From: Hevea brasiliensis
Lineage: Eukaryota > Streptophyta > Magnoliopsida > Malpighiales > Euphorbiaceae
Assembly: GCF_030052815.1 (NCBI RefSeq)
Contig: NC_079495.1
Location: forward strand, 52,864,773 to 52,928,772
DNA: 64,000 nucleotides
Reading direction: 5' to 3'
Each line of letters begins with the position of its first letter. The stretch's first letter is position 1. Positions 46,678-57,759 of the stretch are shown piece after piece. The position numbers and the translations under genes were made by a program. A model generated the notes under the pieces. The model did not search any database, was not told the DNA's origin, and was given only the letters and a program-made list of their open reading frames with translations.

Positions 46678-48025
46678 TATGACACCCCTTACCCGACTAC
46701 AGTGTATCCGAGTAAGCTATGTCACACGGTGTACCAGCACACTCTATTTTACCTTAATTAATTTTTTTGTCAAAGTTTTGAATATAATTTGTGAAATATA
46801 GTTCATTTATTGAAATTATAATTTATTTGAGGTCCCGGATATTTTAAAGAAAATTCGGCAGAGTACAGGCAAAAAATGGAGAAAACAGTTCTTCGGAACC
46901 TGTTAAAAACACTTCCAAATAATTTCCAAACAATCCCCAACTTCAATTCATCAACAAAGTCTTAATATCAAGATCTCCACAACATTTCTCAATTTCAGTT
47001 CTCAATAACCTTTTCATTTCTCAAACATCCATTTCTCATATACAAACAATAAATAAATGCTCAAATTTTGCATTCATGGCCATAACTTTCATTATTTACA
47101 TGAACATCAGAATACATTAAATAAGTTCAAATACATATGAGAAAGTAAAAATTAGCTACAAAATAGCAAAATGACACCTAGTGTCCTACCAATGCACTGC
47201 AGAAGTTGAGGTGACACGGACATCGTGTGAATCGCGGACAGACTCACCCAGTCTGCGGTCTACTGGGCTCACGATCTGTATCTCCAGTACCTACGCGTGG
47301 CAAAAGCAACGCGCTAAGCAATAATGCTTAGTGGTGCAATAGTATAATAAAAGAAAATAGCAGAAAATAAGTATGTATAGAATGTGTATGATTTCTTTGT
47401 TTGGTATTGGTGTATCCATTATTTCATTATCTTTGTCCACTTTCATTCATTTGGTTGCCCAAGTAACCTACACTAGATGACTGGACTGGATAACGGGTAA
47501 ACTGGCACTGGGTATCAAGTACCTCGGGCCGTCACACCATCGGTCACATATGCATCTCCCGGGGTGCAACATAACAGCTAACAAGCTGTGATAACATCAG
47601 GCACAAGGCCAAAGCTCAATACAATGTCAGAATGGCTAAAAGCCATAAAATCACAGAATGGAAAATTGCCATGTGCAGTACTGCTAACTGAACCCTATTG
47701 GCATGCCAAACTATCCAAACCAATCTTGTTAGGTATACTAGGGCATTTGAAACTTTTAAATTCTTCAATTTGTGAATTTCAAGTTTTGGTGTTACTATTC
47801 ACCTCATTAGTCAACAAAAATGTTGACTTTTGGATAGACAATATGTACATTGACTTTGGCACTCCTAATATACCACATTTTACATTTAAAACTTGTTAGA
47901 ATTGGTCACCATTACCATTTTTAACTTAAAACCAAGAGGCAGAAAATTTCAGTTTTGAAGCATAAGTTTACTATTCCATTAAGCACTGTTGCAGTAGGAA
48001 TTTGAAGTAATGACAAACATGAAAG
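46678..48025 (-). repeat. C1 5' LTR, first part (U5 side)
   Basis: Left end TATGACACCCC (one change from the TGTGACA of the other copy), collinear with 38797 onward. Interrupted at GAAAG (48021-48025) by a copia-like solo LTR. Confidence 0.92.
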
Positions 48026-50126
48026 TGTTAGTAGTATGCCCTAGAGCATATCATTTAGTATGTATCTTGTACATATTTTAATAATAAAAGGCATTTCCAC
48101 TTTTCCGTTTACATAATATATTTATGTGTAATAGAAAAGGTCCATTGATATTTTGTTAGAAATATTATTCTTAAGTTGTTAAGAATATGAGTGACAATAT
48201 TTCTAGCACAAAGTATCATAAATAGGTTCACAATCGAGGATACTTCATAATAAGGACATGACTTATCCAGAAAGATTGTATTCATGTTTGTTCCCAAGTT
48301 ATTTATATGAGATATAAATAAGATGGAATGGTGAGTCTCATGCCATATAACAAACTTGATAGGCACTTATAAATGATAAGTAGGCCGAACCAGTGATACT
48401 CATGACAAGCACATGGAGTTTACTCTTGTCAATGTTTTGTCATAAATCATATCAGTGCATATAATCTTTAGACCTGAGATAGCATGCTTATCTTGTATAT
48501 AGGTAGTTTGAGTTTGATACTGCTTTCATACTTGTACTATGTATGGGTATATGGGCATGTGTTGGCTCCTGCTAGTTATATATGGAGGTAGGTGTTGATC
48601 AAGATGGAATCTGTTCCTCTAAGTAAATAGAGTTAAAATCCTATGTTCATTTAATTGTTCTTGATGTTTCAAGTTCTGCCAGACAGATAGATTTATTCGT
48701 AAAAGAGTTTCGATGAGAAAAATCTTTTAATCAAGAACTGGAATTAAAAGAGAACATAATATTCATAGCAAATGGAGTTTGACATAAACCATTACTCAAG
48801 ATTTAGTTGGGATTTTGTAACAGAGAGATTCTAGTGCATGGTAACATATGATTATAGGTTCATTTAAGGTAAACCTTATTACTAATTGGGTGGCCATGGC
48901 ATGCTATGCTAGGTGTTAACCATGGTCTATGAGGTTCATAAAATGATTTAGAGAAATCATTTATGGTAAGAAAGAGTTCTGATGATATTAAGAGTTGATA
49001 TCATGTCTCATTGCCAATTAGTGATGAGCCTAGTAAGTCACACACATACACAAGTTATCACCTATTTAAATATGATTTAATTAATTAATTAAAGAGTTTA
49101 ATTGATTAATTAAATAGATTTGGTTTGCAATTAAATTGCAAAGTCCCTAGCATGACTTGAAACCAAATCTAGATTATTGGATGTGTAGTATAAATTAAAT
49201 TTATATTTAAAGTGTTTAAATATGAATTTAATTGATGAGAAATTAATTAATAGAGATTAATTAATTAATTTATATTTGATATAAATTAATTAGAAGAAGA
49301 AAATAATTATTTTGGGTTAAGAACTCAAAATTAAGACACAGGGGCATTTTGGTCATTTCACAGTGTGACACGTGGCACCATGAGATGGTGACACATGGCA
49401 TAACACATAAGCTTGCCAAATATTTTTAATCATGTAAGATGATTAAAATCAAGATTAAATATAGGTTTGACACTTGGCACAATGTGATTGGGTCACTTAA
49501 ACCTAGAGCTAATCAAAAGGTGACAAGTGGCTAGGGTTTAATGTGTTAACCTAGCTATTTAAGTGTGGTTATGAAAAGAAAACATAACCAGCAGCCTCTC
49601 CTCTCATTTGTCACGCCACTTTGAGCCTCTCCAGCTATTTCTCTTCATCTCTCATCAATTCAAAGAGATTAGCCATCAATCTCTTGAATTAAGAACGCTA
49701 GAAATTGTTTCTAGTGTCCTGTTTACATCTCTAATCTCTTAAAAGGCAGAACTTGAATTTCTAATTAATAGAAAAGGCTTTAGAAACTGTTCAAGGGCTG
49801 CCATAGGTGTTCTTGGTGTGGACAAGCTAGAGGGACAACATCTCGTGTCCTGAAGACGAATCTCAAAGGCGCAAACACGCTGCAGCACATCAAGAGGTTA
49901 GTGTAATCGTTCTTGATTTAATCTAGGGTTCTAAAATTAATCTGATTAATTTTAAAATCTTAAATGGCAAATACAGATCCAAAAACATATTAAAAGAGTT
50001 TTAATATGTTGTTTATCATTGAAATCAAATAGATAAAAATAAATCTTGCATGGTGCATGTGACCCTAGGTGAAAATTTTTGAATTCAATGGTATAATCTT
50101 GTGTTTTTCACGCTTCCATTCCTTCA
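48026..50126 (+). mobile_element. Copia-like solo LTR (2101 bp) with TSD GAAAG
   Basis: Bounded TGTTAGTAGTATGCCC...TTCCATTCCTTCA, with perfect GAAAG duplications at 48021-48025 and 50127-50131, inside the C1 5' LTR. No PBS, PPT, second LTR or coding region, and no similarity to the chromovirus LTRs around it. The TGCCCTAGAG start followed by AATAATAAAAGGCATT resembles Ty1/copia LTRs of plants, but the superfamily is inferred. It has a G-box (49369) and a TATA-like TATTTAA (49556-49562), so this orientation looks like the transcribed one. The 85-codon minus-strand ORF inside it is probably chance. Confidence 0.82.
49369..49374 (+). promoter_or_regulatory. G-box/ABRE-like site in the copia-like LTR
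   Basis: CACGTG within GACACGTGGCA, the class of site bound by plant bZIP factors, about 190 bases before a TATA-like TATTTAA. A related GACACATGGCA follows at 49390-49400. Confidence 0.45.
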
Positions 50127-50131
50127 GAAAG

Positions 50132-51902
50132 TTGTTCCTTATTTTGTCTAGTTCAATTTCCTTTTTTGAATCGCTCCATTTGGAGTTTTGTAGCTCCAGA
50201 TATGGTCCAAAAACCACAGCTGGCCGGATTTCAAAACTGCAGAATTACCAAATCTACAGTACCATGAACAGTGACTGTGATTGCATATTTGAATAGGTTC
50301 TGGCCATAATTTGGGGTAGGTTTCTTCATGAAAGTTGTTTTTCTATGTCTTAACTTGTTGCTGTAAAAATTTCAGGTCAATTGACCATATCTACAGTAAG
50401 TTATGGCCAAATGAACAGTTACACTGTTCATTTGGTCATTTCTGCAGGTGCTGTTGCAGGGTATCCGGATTGGGACCAACTTTTGGTCCTCTTGCTTTGG
50501 TCTTTTGGGCATGGTTTCTTCAGCAAAAATGTGCCATTATAAGCCTAGTTTCATGTCCAATTGGCCAAACACCAATTGGACCTACACAGCCAAAGTTATG
50601 GCTGTGTAAGTGGGCTGGAATCTCAGCCACTCTGCTGCTGTCCCTAGGCAGCCTACACATTCACTTTGCCATGCTATATTTCAGTCCAAATTATGGTCAA
50701 CTTACCTAAAATGGTCACTAATTGACCATTAAAATGTTCTCTAATAATTTCCTAAGCCAAGTCAAATTTTCACTTCTCAAAACCCTAATGTCCAATTCAA
50801 TTTACCCATACACCTTAATTAGCACACTAATTCATTATCCATGCATATACATACCCTAAACATCATTTCTAGCCCACTCTAAGTCCATTAAAACAATCAA
50901 ACTCATCCTTCCTTAGGGCTGCCGAAAATTGAAGATACCCTAACATATATAATTTACTTCAAATTTTTACAATTCCTTAACTTAAAGTGATGCTCTAACA
51001 AAGATTAAAAGAGTGAGAGTGAAAGTATAGCACTAACCTCTTTGCTCAACTTATTGAGCTTGTGAAAACTCTAGAATTCCTCCTCTTTGTGGCTGCCTAG
51101 AGTTACCTTGTGATGTGGGGATAAGTTTTTGTGAATGGAGTAGGGAAATTTATGGTGAAATAAGGAGAGAACTTGAGCTTTGGTTGAAGGATTAATGGAG
51201 GTTTAGGGCAAGCAAAGGTTTCGGCTGCACTTGAGGAAAGAGGGATGGCTGCTGGCTTTTGGTCTTCCTTAGTCTTTATTTATCTCTTTTATTAGTTAGT
51301 CAAATGGTTGCTTAATTGTGATTGGTTATAGTTTTCTTAATGACATCACCATGATGTCATAAATAAGCCTTTTCCTCATTTTCTTTTCTTTTCTTCACTA
51401 CTCATTTTCAATTTAATTTCTAGTAATGTTTATTCATATTTTATGTCATATTAATTATTTACTCAACTGGACAAGTCGGCCAAAAATCACCTCTGAAGGC
51501 GAAATGACCAAAATGCCCTCCGTTTGGCTTAACGGGTCAAAATTGTCTGTACCGATTGAAAAAATTTTCTAAGTATTTCCTTGTCATTCTAATGCCATAG
51601 GAACCTCAATAACCCTTCTCTGGAGTCCCAAAAATTATTTTATAATTTTTCCCCTGGGTCTAGGGCTCCTAGTTGCGAGAACCGCAACTTCCCTCTGGGT
51701 TACCCATCGCTAGGGCACCGGCTCGTTTAACTGGGTTGTATTTTATTTCTAAAATTTTTACTAAATTTTTCTTATTAATATTTGAGTTAACTATGGTCCC
51801 TCACTTTATTTTAAATATTTTTCCGGACATTCTAGCTGTCCGGACCGACACTGGTCACCGGAACAGCAGGATGTACGGAGTAGTTACCGGGAGGGTGTTA
51901 CA
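50132..51902 (-). repeat. C1 5' LTR, second part (U3 side)
   Basis: Resumes TTGTTCCTTATTTTG after the GAAAG duplication and is collinear with the C1 3' LTR through GAGGGTGTTACA at 51902. GCCAC (51903-51907) and D1 LTR sequence follow. Confidence 0.92.
51685..51738 (-). promoter_or_regulatory. 5S-rRNA-like segment in the C1 5' LTR
   Basis: Minus strand: CCAGTTAAACGAGCCGG, CCCTAGCGATGGGTAACC, then AGAGGGAAGTTGCGG. It retains GCGATGGG where the 3' LTR copy has GTGATGGG. Confidence 0.6.
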
Positions 51903-51907
51903 GCCAC

Positions 51908-52936
51908 AATACCAAATTTATTCAAGGAAAACAATCAAAACCCTACCCTTCACATAGCTACTGAAAATGGGGGTTTACATAATTATCAATTTCATTTAAG
52001 TTTCTCTCATTTTCTAGCTCAATTTTTGTCCCTAAACATGCATTTCGAAAAGAAAGCAAGGATTGGTCACTAACCTCTTTGGAAATAAGATTAGGTCTTG
52101 CAAAACTTCAGTTTTTCTTCAAAATTTTGCTGCCCAGAGCTTCACCAAGATGAAAGAGCAAGTTTTTGTATTGACAATTAGGGTTTTTGGTGGAAGAAAG
52201 CTAGGGAAAATCAAGCTTGAAAAAGCTTGTTCATGGAGGGTTAGGGTAGGAGAGTTGACGTCAAGGAGAAGAAGAAGGAAGAGGCTCTGATTTTTTTTTC
52301 ATTTTCTGCTTATTTAGTCTCTTTTATAGAAAGTTACGCCATGTGTCAAGACAAGATTGGTTGAGAGATTTTTAATGACATCATTATGATGTCATAAGTC
52401 TATTTTCTTTCATTTACTCTTTATTTCTTGTCTATTTAATTGCAATTAAATTTTTAACAATATTTAATCATATTTTATGTTATATAAGTTATTTATTTAA
52501 CTGGACAAGTTGGCCAAAAATCATCTCTGAAGATAAAATGACCAAAATGCCCTCCATTTGGCTTAACGGGCCAAAATTATTTATACCAATTGGAAAACTT
52601 TTCTAAGTACTTTCTTGGCATTCTAATGCCATAAGAACCTCAATGACCCTTCTTTGGCATCCCAAAAATTATTTTATAATTTTTTCCCCGGGTCTAGGGC
52701 TCCTAATTGCGAGAACCGCAACTTCTCACTAGGTTGCCCATCGCTAGGGCACCGGCTCGTTTAACTTGGTTGTATTTTATTTCTAAAATTTTTCCTAAAT
52801 TTTTCTTATTAATATTTGAGTTAATTATGGTTCCTCACTTTAATTTAAACATTTTTTTTGGGCGTTCTAGCTATCCGGACCGACATTGGTCACCGAACAA
52901 TAGGCTGTACGAACTAGCTAAAGTGAGGATGTTACA
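51908..52936 (-). repeat. D1 3' LTR, second part (U3 side)
   Basis: Resumes AATACCAAATTTATT after the GCCAC duplication, as at 59756 in the intact site, and ends GATGTTACA at 52936, followed by the PPT. Contains a 5S-like segment (52717-52770). Confidence 0.9.
52717..52770 (-). promoter_or_regulatory. 5S-rRNA-like segment in the D1 3' LTR
   Basis: Minus strand: CAAGTTAAACGAGCCGG, CCCTAGCGATGGGCAACC, then GAGAAGTTGCGG. Same layout as in C1. Confidence 0.58.
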
Positions 52937-52946
52937 ACTCTTCCCT

Positions 52947-54259
52947 CTAAGAAAAATTTCGTCCTCGAAATTTACCTGATTCAAATAGTTGAGGGAACTA
53001 TTGCCTCATCATCTCTTCACTTTCCCAAGTTGCCGCTTCAGTGTTGTGGTGCCTCCAAAGCACTTTCACTAGTGGAATTTGTTTATTTCTCAGTTCCTTC
53101 ACTTCCCGAGCTAGGATCTGTATAGGTTCTTCTGTATATGTCAAGTCCGGTTGGATTTCAATCTCTTCCATGGAAATGACATGTGAAGGGTCTGAGCGAT
53201 ATCTTCTCAGCATGGAAACATGGAATACATTATGAATTTTATCTAGTTCTGGTGGTAAAGCTAGCCGATAGGCCACTGGTCCCACATGTTCAATGACTTC
53301 ATATGGGCCAATGAACCTAGGGCTTAACTTACCCTTTCTTCTAAACCTCAGTACTTTCTTTCATGGTGAGACTTTGAGAAACACTTTATCGCCAACTGCA
53401 TACTCTATCTCTTTTCTCTTCAGGTCGTCATAAGACTTCTGTCTATATGAGGCAATCTTCAGGTTAGCTTTGATTATCTTCACTTTTTCCTCAGTCTGTT
53501 TCACCAGGTCTGGTCCTACCAGCTTATCTTCACCCAATTCAATGCAACACTGGGGTTCTACATTTCCTCCCATACAGTGCTTCATACGGAGCCATTTGGA
53601 TGCTAGCTTGGTAGCTATTGTTGTATGCGAATTATGCCAATGGAAGGTATCTATCCCAACTCCCCTCAAACTCAATGACACAACTTCTTAGCATATCCTC
53701 CAGGATCTATCACATAATTCATATTGTTACTTTCATTTCAATTTATTAATTGCAAAAATTCAATTAGTTCTTAGGTTTACCTGGATTACTCGTTCTGACT
53801 GTCCATCCGTCTGGGGATGAAAAGCCGTGCTAAAACGGAGTTGTGTGCCCAAGACTTCTTGCAACTTTTTCTAGAATCTTGATGTAAACCTTAGGTCTCG
53901 GTCAGATATGATGGAAAGTGGGATTCCATGTAGTCTAACTATCTCACTGATATATAATTCTGCTAGCTTCTCCAATGAGTAGTTAGTCTTAACTGGCAGA
54001 AAATGTGTTGACTTTTGTCAATCTATCCACTATCACCCACACTGCATCATGCTTCTTTTGGGTGAGAGGTAGACCACTAACAAAATCCATAGTGACCCGG
54101 TCCCATTTCCATTCAGGTATGCTTATAGGCTGTAGCAATCCTGATGGAACTTGATGTTCTGCTTTGACTTGCTGACATGTCAAACACTTAATCACATGGT
54201 CAGCTATATCCCTCTTCATACCAGGCCACTAATAATGAGGCTTCAAATCATTATACATT
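52947..54259 (-). pseudogene. pol: D1 integrase with chromodomain, interrupted by an intron-like segment
   Basis: The integrase zinc region reads [18 protein letters not shown] (a Trp codon changed to TAG near 54229), then [16 protein letters not shown], catalytic Asp in [17 protein letters not shown] sequence and SERVIQ. A 74-nt GT-AG segment is followed by ILEDML. Later pieces are [13 protein letters not shown] (preceded by a stop), KRKEIEYAVGDKVFLKVSP, and from 53285 VAYRLALPPELDKIHNVFH with the chromodomain EEPIQILAREVKELRNKQ, VLWRHHNTEAATWES. A stop (CAG to TAG) lies at 52998-53000. The natural end is TAG at 52947-52949, inside the PPT region. Confidence 0.88.
53707..53780 (-). other. 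Intron-like segment in the D1 integrase (74 nt, GT-AG)
   Basis: Minus-strand coding ...VIQ is followed by GTAAACCTAAG and ends ...TGTGATAG, then ILEDML. The length is not a multiple of three, so without removal the frame is lost, while joining the flanks restores the exact B-type VIQ-ILEDML. AACTAAT is a good branch-site candidate and the segment is A/T-rich. Position and 5' splice site match C1. Confidence 0.78.
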
Positions 54260-56163
54260 TTTGTGCTCCCCGGGTGCATAGCATAAACACCAGTGTGTGC
54301 TTCTTTTAGAATACTAGTCTTCAATTCCCCATCATCTGGTACACACACTCTCTGCTTTCACCTCATATTTAGTTTCCTTCCCCTCAGGAATTTTTCCCAC
54401 AATGGCCATTAGTTTTTCATTTGCCCTCTGCCCATCTGGTATCTGCTGTAGCAGGGTTGGCCTCACTTGTAACTCAGCCAAATAGCTCCATCTTGAGTTA
54501 AGGACAGACAGGCATTTAGTGATCTTAAAGCTGTGAGACTTCCTGCTCAAAGCATCAGCAACCACATTTGCCTTCCCAGGGTGATAATCTATCACACAAT
54601 CATAGTCCTTGAGGAACTCAATCCATCGCCTCTGTCTAAGATTGAGCTCCTTCTGGGTTGGTAAATATTTTAGACTCTTGTGGTCTGTATAGATGTAGCA
54701 TTTTTCACCATATAAATAATGCCTCCATATCTTCAGTGCGAAGATAATTGCTACTAACTCTAGGTCATGAGTAGGGTAGTTCTATTCATGTGGCCTTAAC
54801 TGCCTGGAAGCATAGGCGACCACTTTTCCCTCTTACATCAATACACACCCTAGCCCATTATGTGAGGCATTACTATAGACCACAAAGTCTTTTCCCGACA
54901 CTGGCTGTGTTAACACTAGTGCTTCTGTCAACATAGCCTTCAGCCTCTCAAAATTGGCTTGGCACTTGTCGTTCCAGCGAAATTTCACATTGTTGTGCAA
55001 CAACTTAGTCATTGGAGCAGCTATAAGAGAAAACCCCTTCACAAATCTTCTGTAATACCCAGCTAGCCCCAAGAAACTTCTGACCTCAGTTGTATTTCTA
55101 GGAGGCTTCCATTCCATTACTGCTTCTATCTTTTTGGGATCCACTCTAATTCCCTCAGCTGATACTATGTGTCCAAGGAAAGAGATTTCACTCATCCAGA
55201 AGTCACACTTGGACAGCTTAGCATACAGCTTCTTTTCTCGCAGGGTTTGCAGAACAATCCTCAAATGTTCATCATGTTCTTCCCTGGTCTTGGAATACAC
55301 TAGAATATCATCAATAAAGACCACTACAAATCGATCTAAGTATGGATGGAAGATACGGTTCATAAGGTCCATAAATGCTGCTGGTGCATTTGTTAACCCA
55401 AACGGCATCACTAGAAATTCATAATGCCCATACCGGGTTCTGAATGCAGTTTTTGACACATCTGCATTCTTTACCCTTAACTGATGATACCCTGATCTGA
55501 GATCAATTTTTGAAAATACACCAGCTCCCTTCAACTGATCAAACAGGTCGTCAATTCTGGACAACGGATATTTATCTTCATAGTTACTTTGTTCAATTGC
55601 CGATAATCAATACACAATCTCAAGGTTCCATCTTTCTTCTTCACAAACAGCACCGGAAATCCCCATGGTGACACACTGGGGCGTATGAACCCCTTATCAA
55701 GCAACTCTTGCAACTGAGTTTTCAACTCCCTCAATTTAGTGGGTGCCATCCTATAAGGAGCAAAAGAAATGGGTGCTATACCTGGCATTACCTCAATAGC
55801 GAACTCCACTTCCCTTTCTGGTTGTAAACCAGGCAACTCTTCAAGAAACACATCTGGGAATTCTCTCACTGTGGGTATATCACACAGGTTCGGCTTAGCT
55901 TGCCTAGTATCAACCACATGTGCTAGGTATGCTTCACAGCCTTTTCTCATCAATTTTCTTGCAACTGTGGCTGAGATAACATTGGACAGGAAATCTGTCC
56001 TTTCACCTACAACAGTGATCTTATTACCCTCAGAAGTTTTCAGGGAAATCCTCTTCAATTTGCAATCAACTATTGCCTGATGACGTGACAACTAGTCCAT
56101 TCCCAAAATCACGTCAAACTCGTGGAAGGGAAACTCAATTATGTCTGCCAAGAATTCATACCC
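54260..56163 (-). pseudogene. pol: D1 reverse transcriptase and RNase H
   Basis: The linker and RT N-terminus are open from 56091 ([57 protein letters not shown]). A frameshift falls near 55560 in the NKVTMK..YPLSR region. The 55564-54833 frame keeps RT intact from [20 protein letters not shown] through [17 protein letters not shown] and catalytic FIDDILVYS to the connection domain. RNase H starts [12 protein letters not shown]: the first catalytic Asp is Asn (54869-54871). The remainder ([19 protein letters not shown]) lies in another piece. Confidence 0.9.
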
Positions 56164-57632
56164 CTAAATCCTCAATGGGCAACCTTTATACACCTTATTC
56201 ACTACCACACTGTGGCCTAGTGGATTTGTGACAATAATGTCTTGATCACTCTCCTCTACTGGAACTCCCCTCTCTATGGGTAGTTTGATGCAAATGTAGG
56301 AATGAGTGGATCCTGGATCCAGCAATGCATGGACAGAAGTGTTGTAGAGGGAAAACATACCCCTGATGACATCTGGGGCATCTTGCTCCTCCTGAGCTCT
56401 GATGGCATAGGCCCTGGCTGGTATTCTAGTGTCTAGCCTCTCAGGTGACTTAGATGTAGGCCTCAGTGATGGACCAGCTACCTCAGGTTTACCAGGCTTG
56501 CTACCCCTTTGTGGTGCAGGAGCAAGTCTGTCAGTTTGTGTTGGAGCAACTGTAGTAGTCCTCTTTGGACAATTCTTGATCTGATGTTCTGTCGATCCAC
56601 ACCATAAGCATGCATCGTTCACTCACCAACATTCCCCCTTATGCCACTTATGACAGTACTGACAAGTAGAAGATGCTGGGGCTGGTCCCCTAAACACTGT
56701 CCCTGGAGAGCTGCCCACTGATGGTGTGGACTGGCCTCTCCTAGGTGTGATCTATGGTCTAGGCCCCTGAGACTGACCCTGACCCTATGATGGTCCTGAA
56801 CTCTGAGCAGGAGGACCCTTACTCTTCTTACTGGGAGCAGAAAATGTACTGGACTAACCCAGACCCCTCTTCTGCTATCTTTCCCTTCTATTTTGTTCAT
56901 TGATTCTGACCCTTTCCACTTTTGATGCTGCATCTACCAATTTAGCAAAATCCGTGATCTCTAGCGCTGTGATCATGACTTTGATGTTGTCATTGAGCCC
57001 TTATTCAAACCGTCTGCACCTCTCTATCTCTGTAGGGACTATCTCCCTCCCATATCGGATCGGTGTAACAAACTCACGCTCATACTCAACCACTGACAAT
57101 TGTCTCTGTCTTAGACTAATAAATTCTCTTCTAGATACACTTTGCTCACATATTTCTTCCTGAACTCTGTGAGGAAGAATTCCCAAGTGATTCGTTCAGG
57201 TTGCACCTCAATGATTACTGTGTCCTACCACTGATATGCATCATCCTGAAGTAGGGACACAGTACCCTCTAGGTTCTGCTCGGGGGTGCAGTTTAGCTGT
57301 TTCAGCACTCTAATGGTTTTATCCAACCAGTTTTCTGTGGTCATGAGATCATCCTCCCTCTTCCCAAAGAAGTCCACAGCCCCATGCTTTCGTAGTTTCT
57401 CCAAATGAGATTTCTATGGTACTGGTGGAGGTTGTGGCTGTGGTTGTGGTGGTGGTATTGCCCCCATCATTTGCCGATAGAATTCAGTCATTTGCTGAAA
57501 TAGAGCAAACTAAGGTTGGGTAGGTGCCTCAGCTGCTGGTGGAGCAGGTTCTCCCCTGCCCCTAGACTCAGCCCTTGGTGAAGCACGACTCTCCACCTCT
57601 TCCTCAACTGCTCTTTGCGAAGCAGCATCCAT
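56164..57632 (-). pseudogene. gag: D1 gag and protease
   Basis: The ATG at 57632 opens MDAASQRAVEEEVESRASPR, with a stop soon after APTQP. A proline/glutamine-rich stretch, HGAVDFFG, and the gag domain (REFISLRQRQLSVVEYEREF) follow. A first CysHis cluster (CQYCHKWHKGEC) and a zinc knuckle C-LW-C-GSTE-H-QIKN-C (CX2CX4HX4C, about 56590-56610) precede an intact protease motif LLDPGSTHSYICI (about 56310-56350). Several stops (about 57510, 57412 and between 56880 and 56625) interrupt the frame, many consistent with CAG/TGG to TAG. Confidence 0.87.
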
Positions 57633-57742
57633 ATCCTATTCAAAATAAGAAAACAAACAGATCTGCATCAGTGTCACCTCAACACTTGCAAATGCAATGC
57701 AATGGTATGTACTCTATCTAGGCCCAGAAATGCCTAAACCAG

Positions 57743-57754
57743 GCTCTGATACCA
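57743..57754 (-). other. Primer-binding site of D1
   Basis: Minus strand TGGTATCAGAGC, exact initiator tRNA-Met PBS, a few bases from the LTR edge at 57760. Confidence 0.93.
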
Positions 57755-57759
57755 TTAAA

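Larger units (their letters stand above)
38797..51902 (-). mobile_element. Element C1: minus-strand chromovirus with a copia-like solo LTR in its 5' LTR
   Basis: 3' LTR 38797-41908 (3112 bp), PPT at 41909-41921, gag-pol 46550 down to 41920, PBS 46661-46672, and a 5' LTR in two parts (46678-48025 and 50132-51902, net 3119 bp). The right end GGGTGTTACA is followed by GCCAC (51903-51907); the matching GCCAC is left of Cassandra at 38146-38150. The LTRs are very similar to one another and related to D1's. All domains are traceable but frameshifts and stops break them. The integrase carries the same intron-like segment position as D1. Confidence 0.9.

Noticed and set aside
49073..49290. Possible MITE from the AATTAATTAATTAA-rich palindromic stretch
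   Set aside because: The stretch lies within the single copia-like solo LTR with intact ends and one target duplication; there are no separate terminal repeats or TA duplication, only A/T-rich low complexity.
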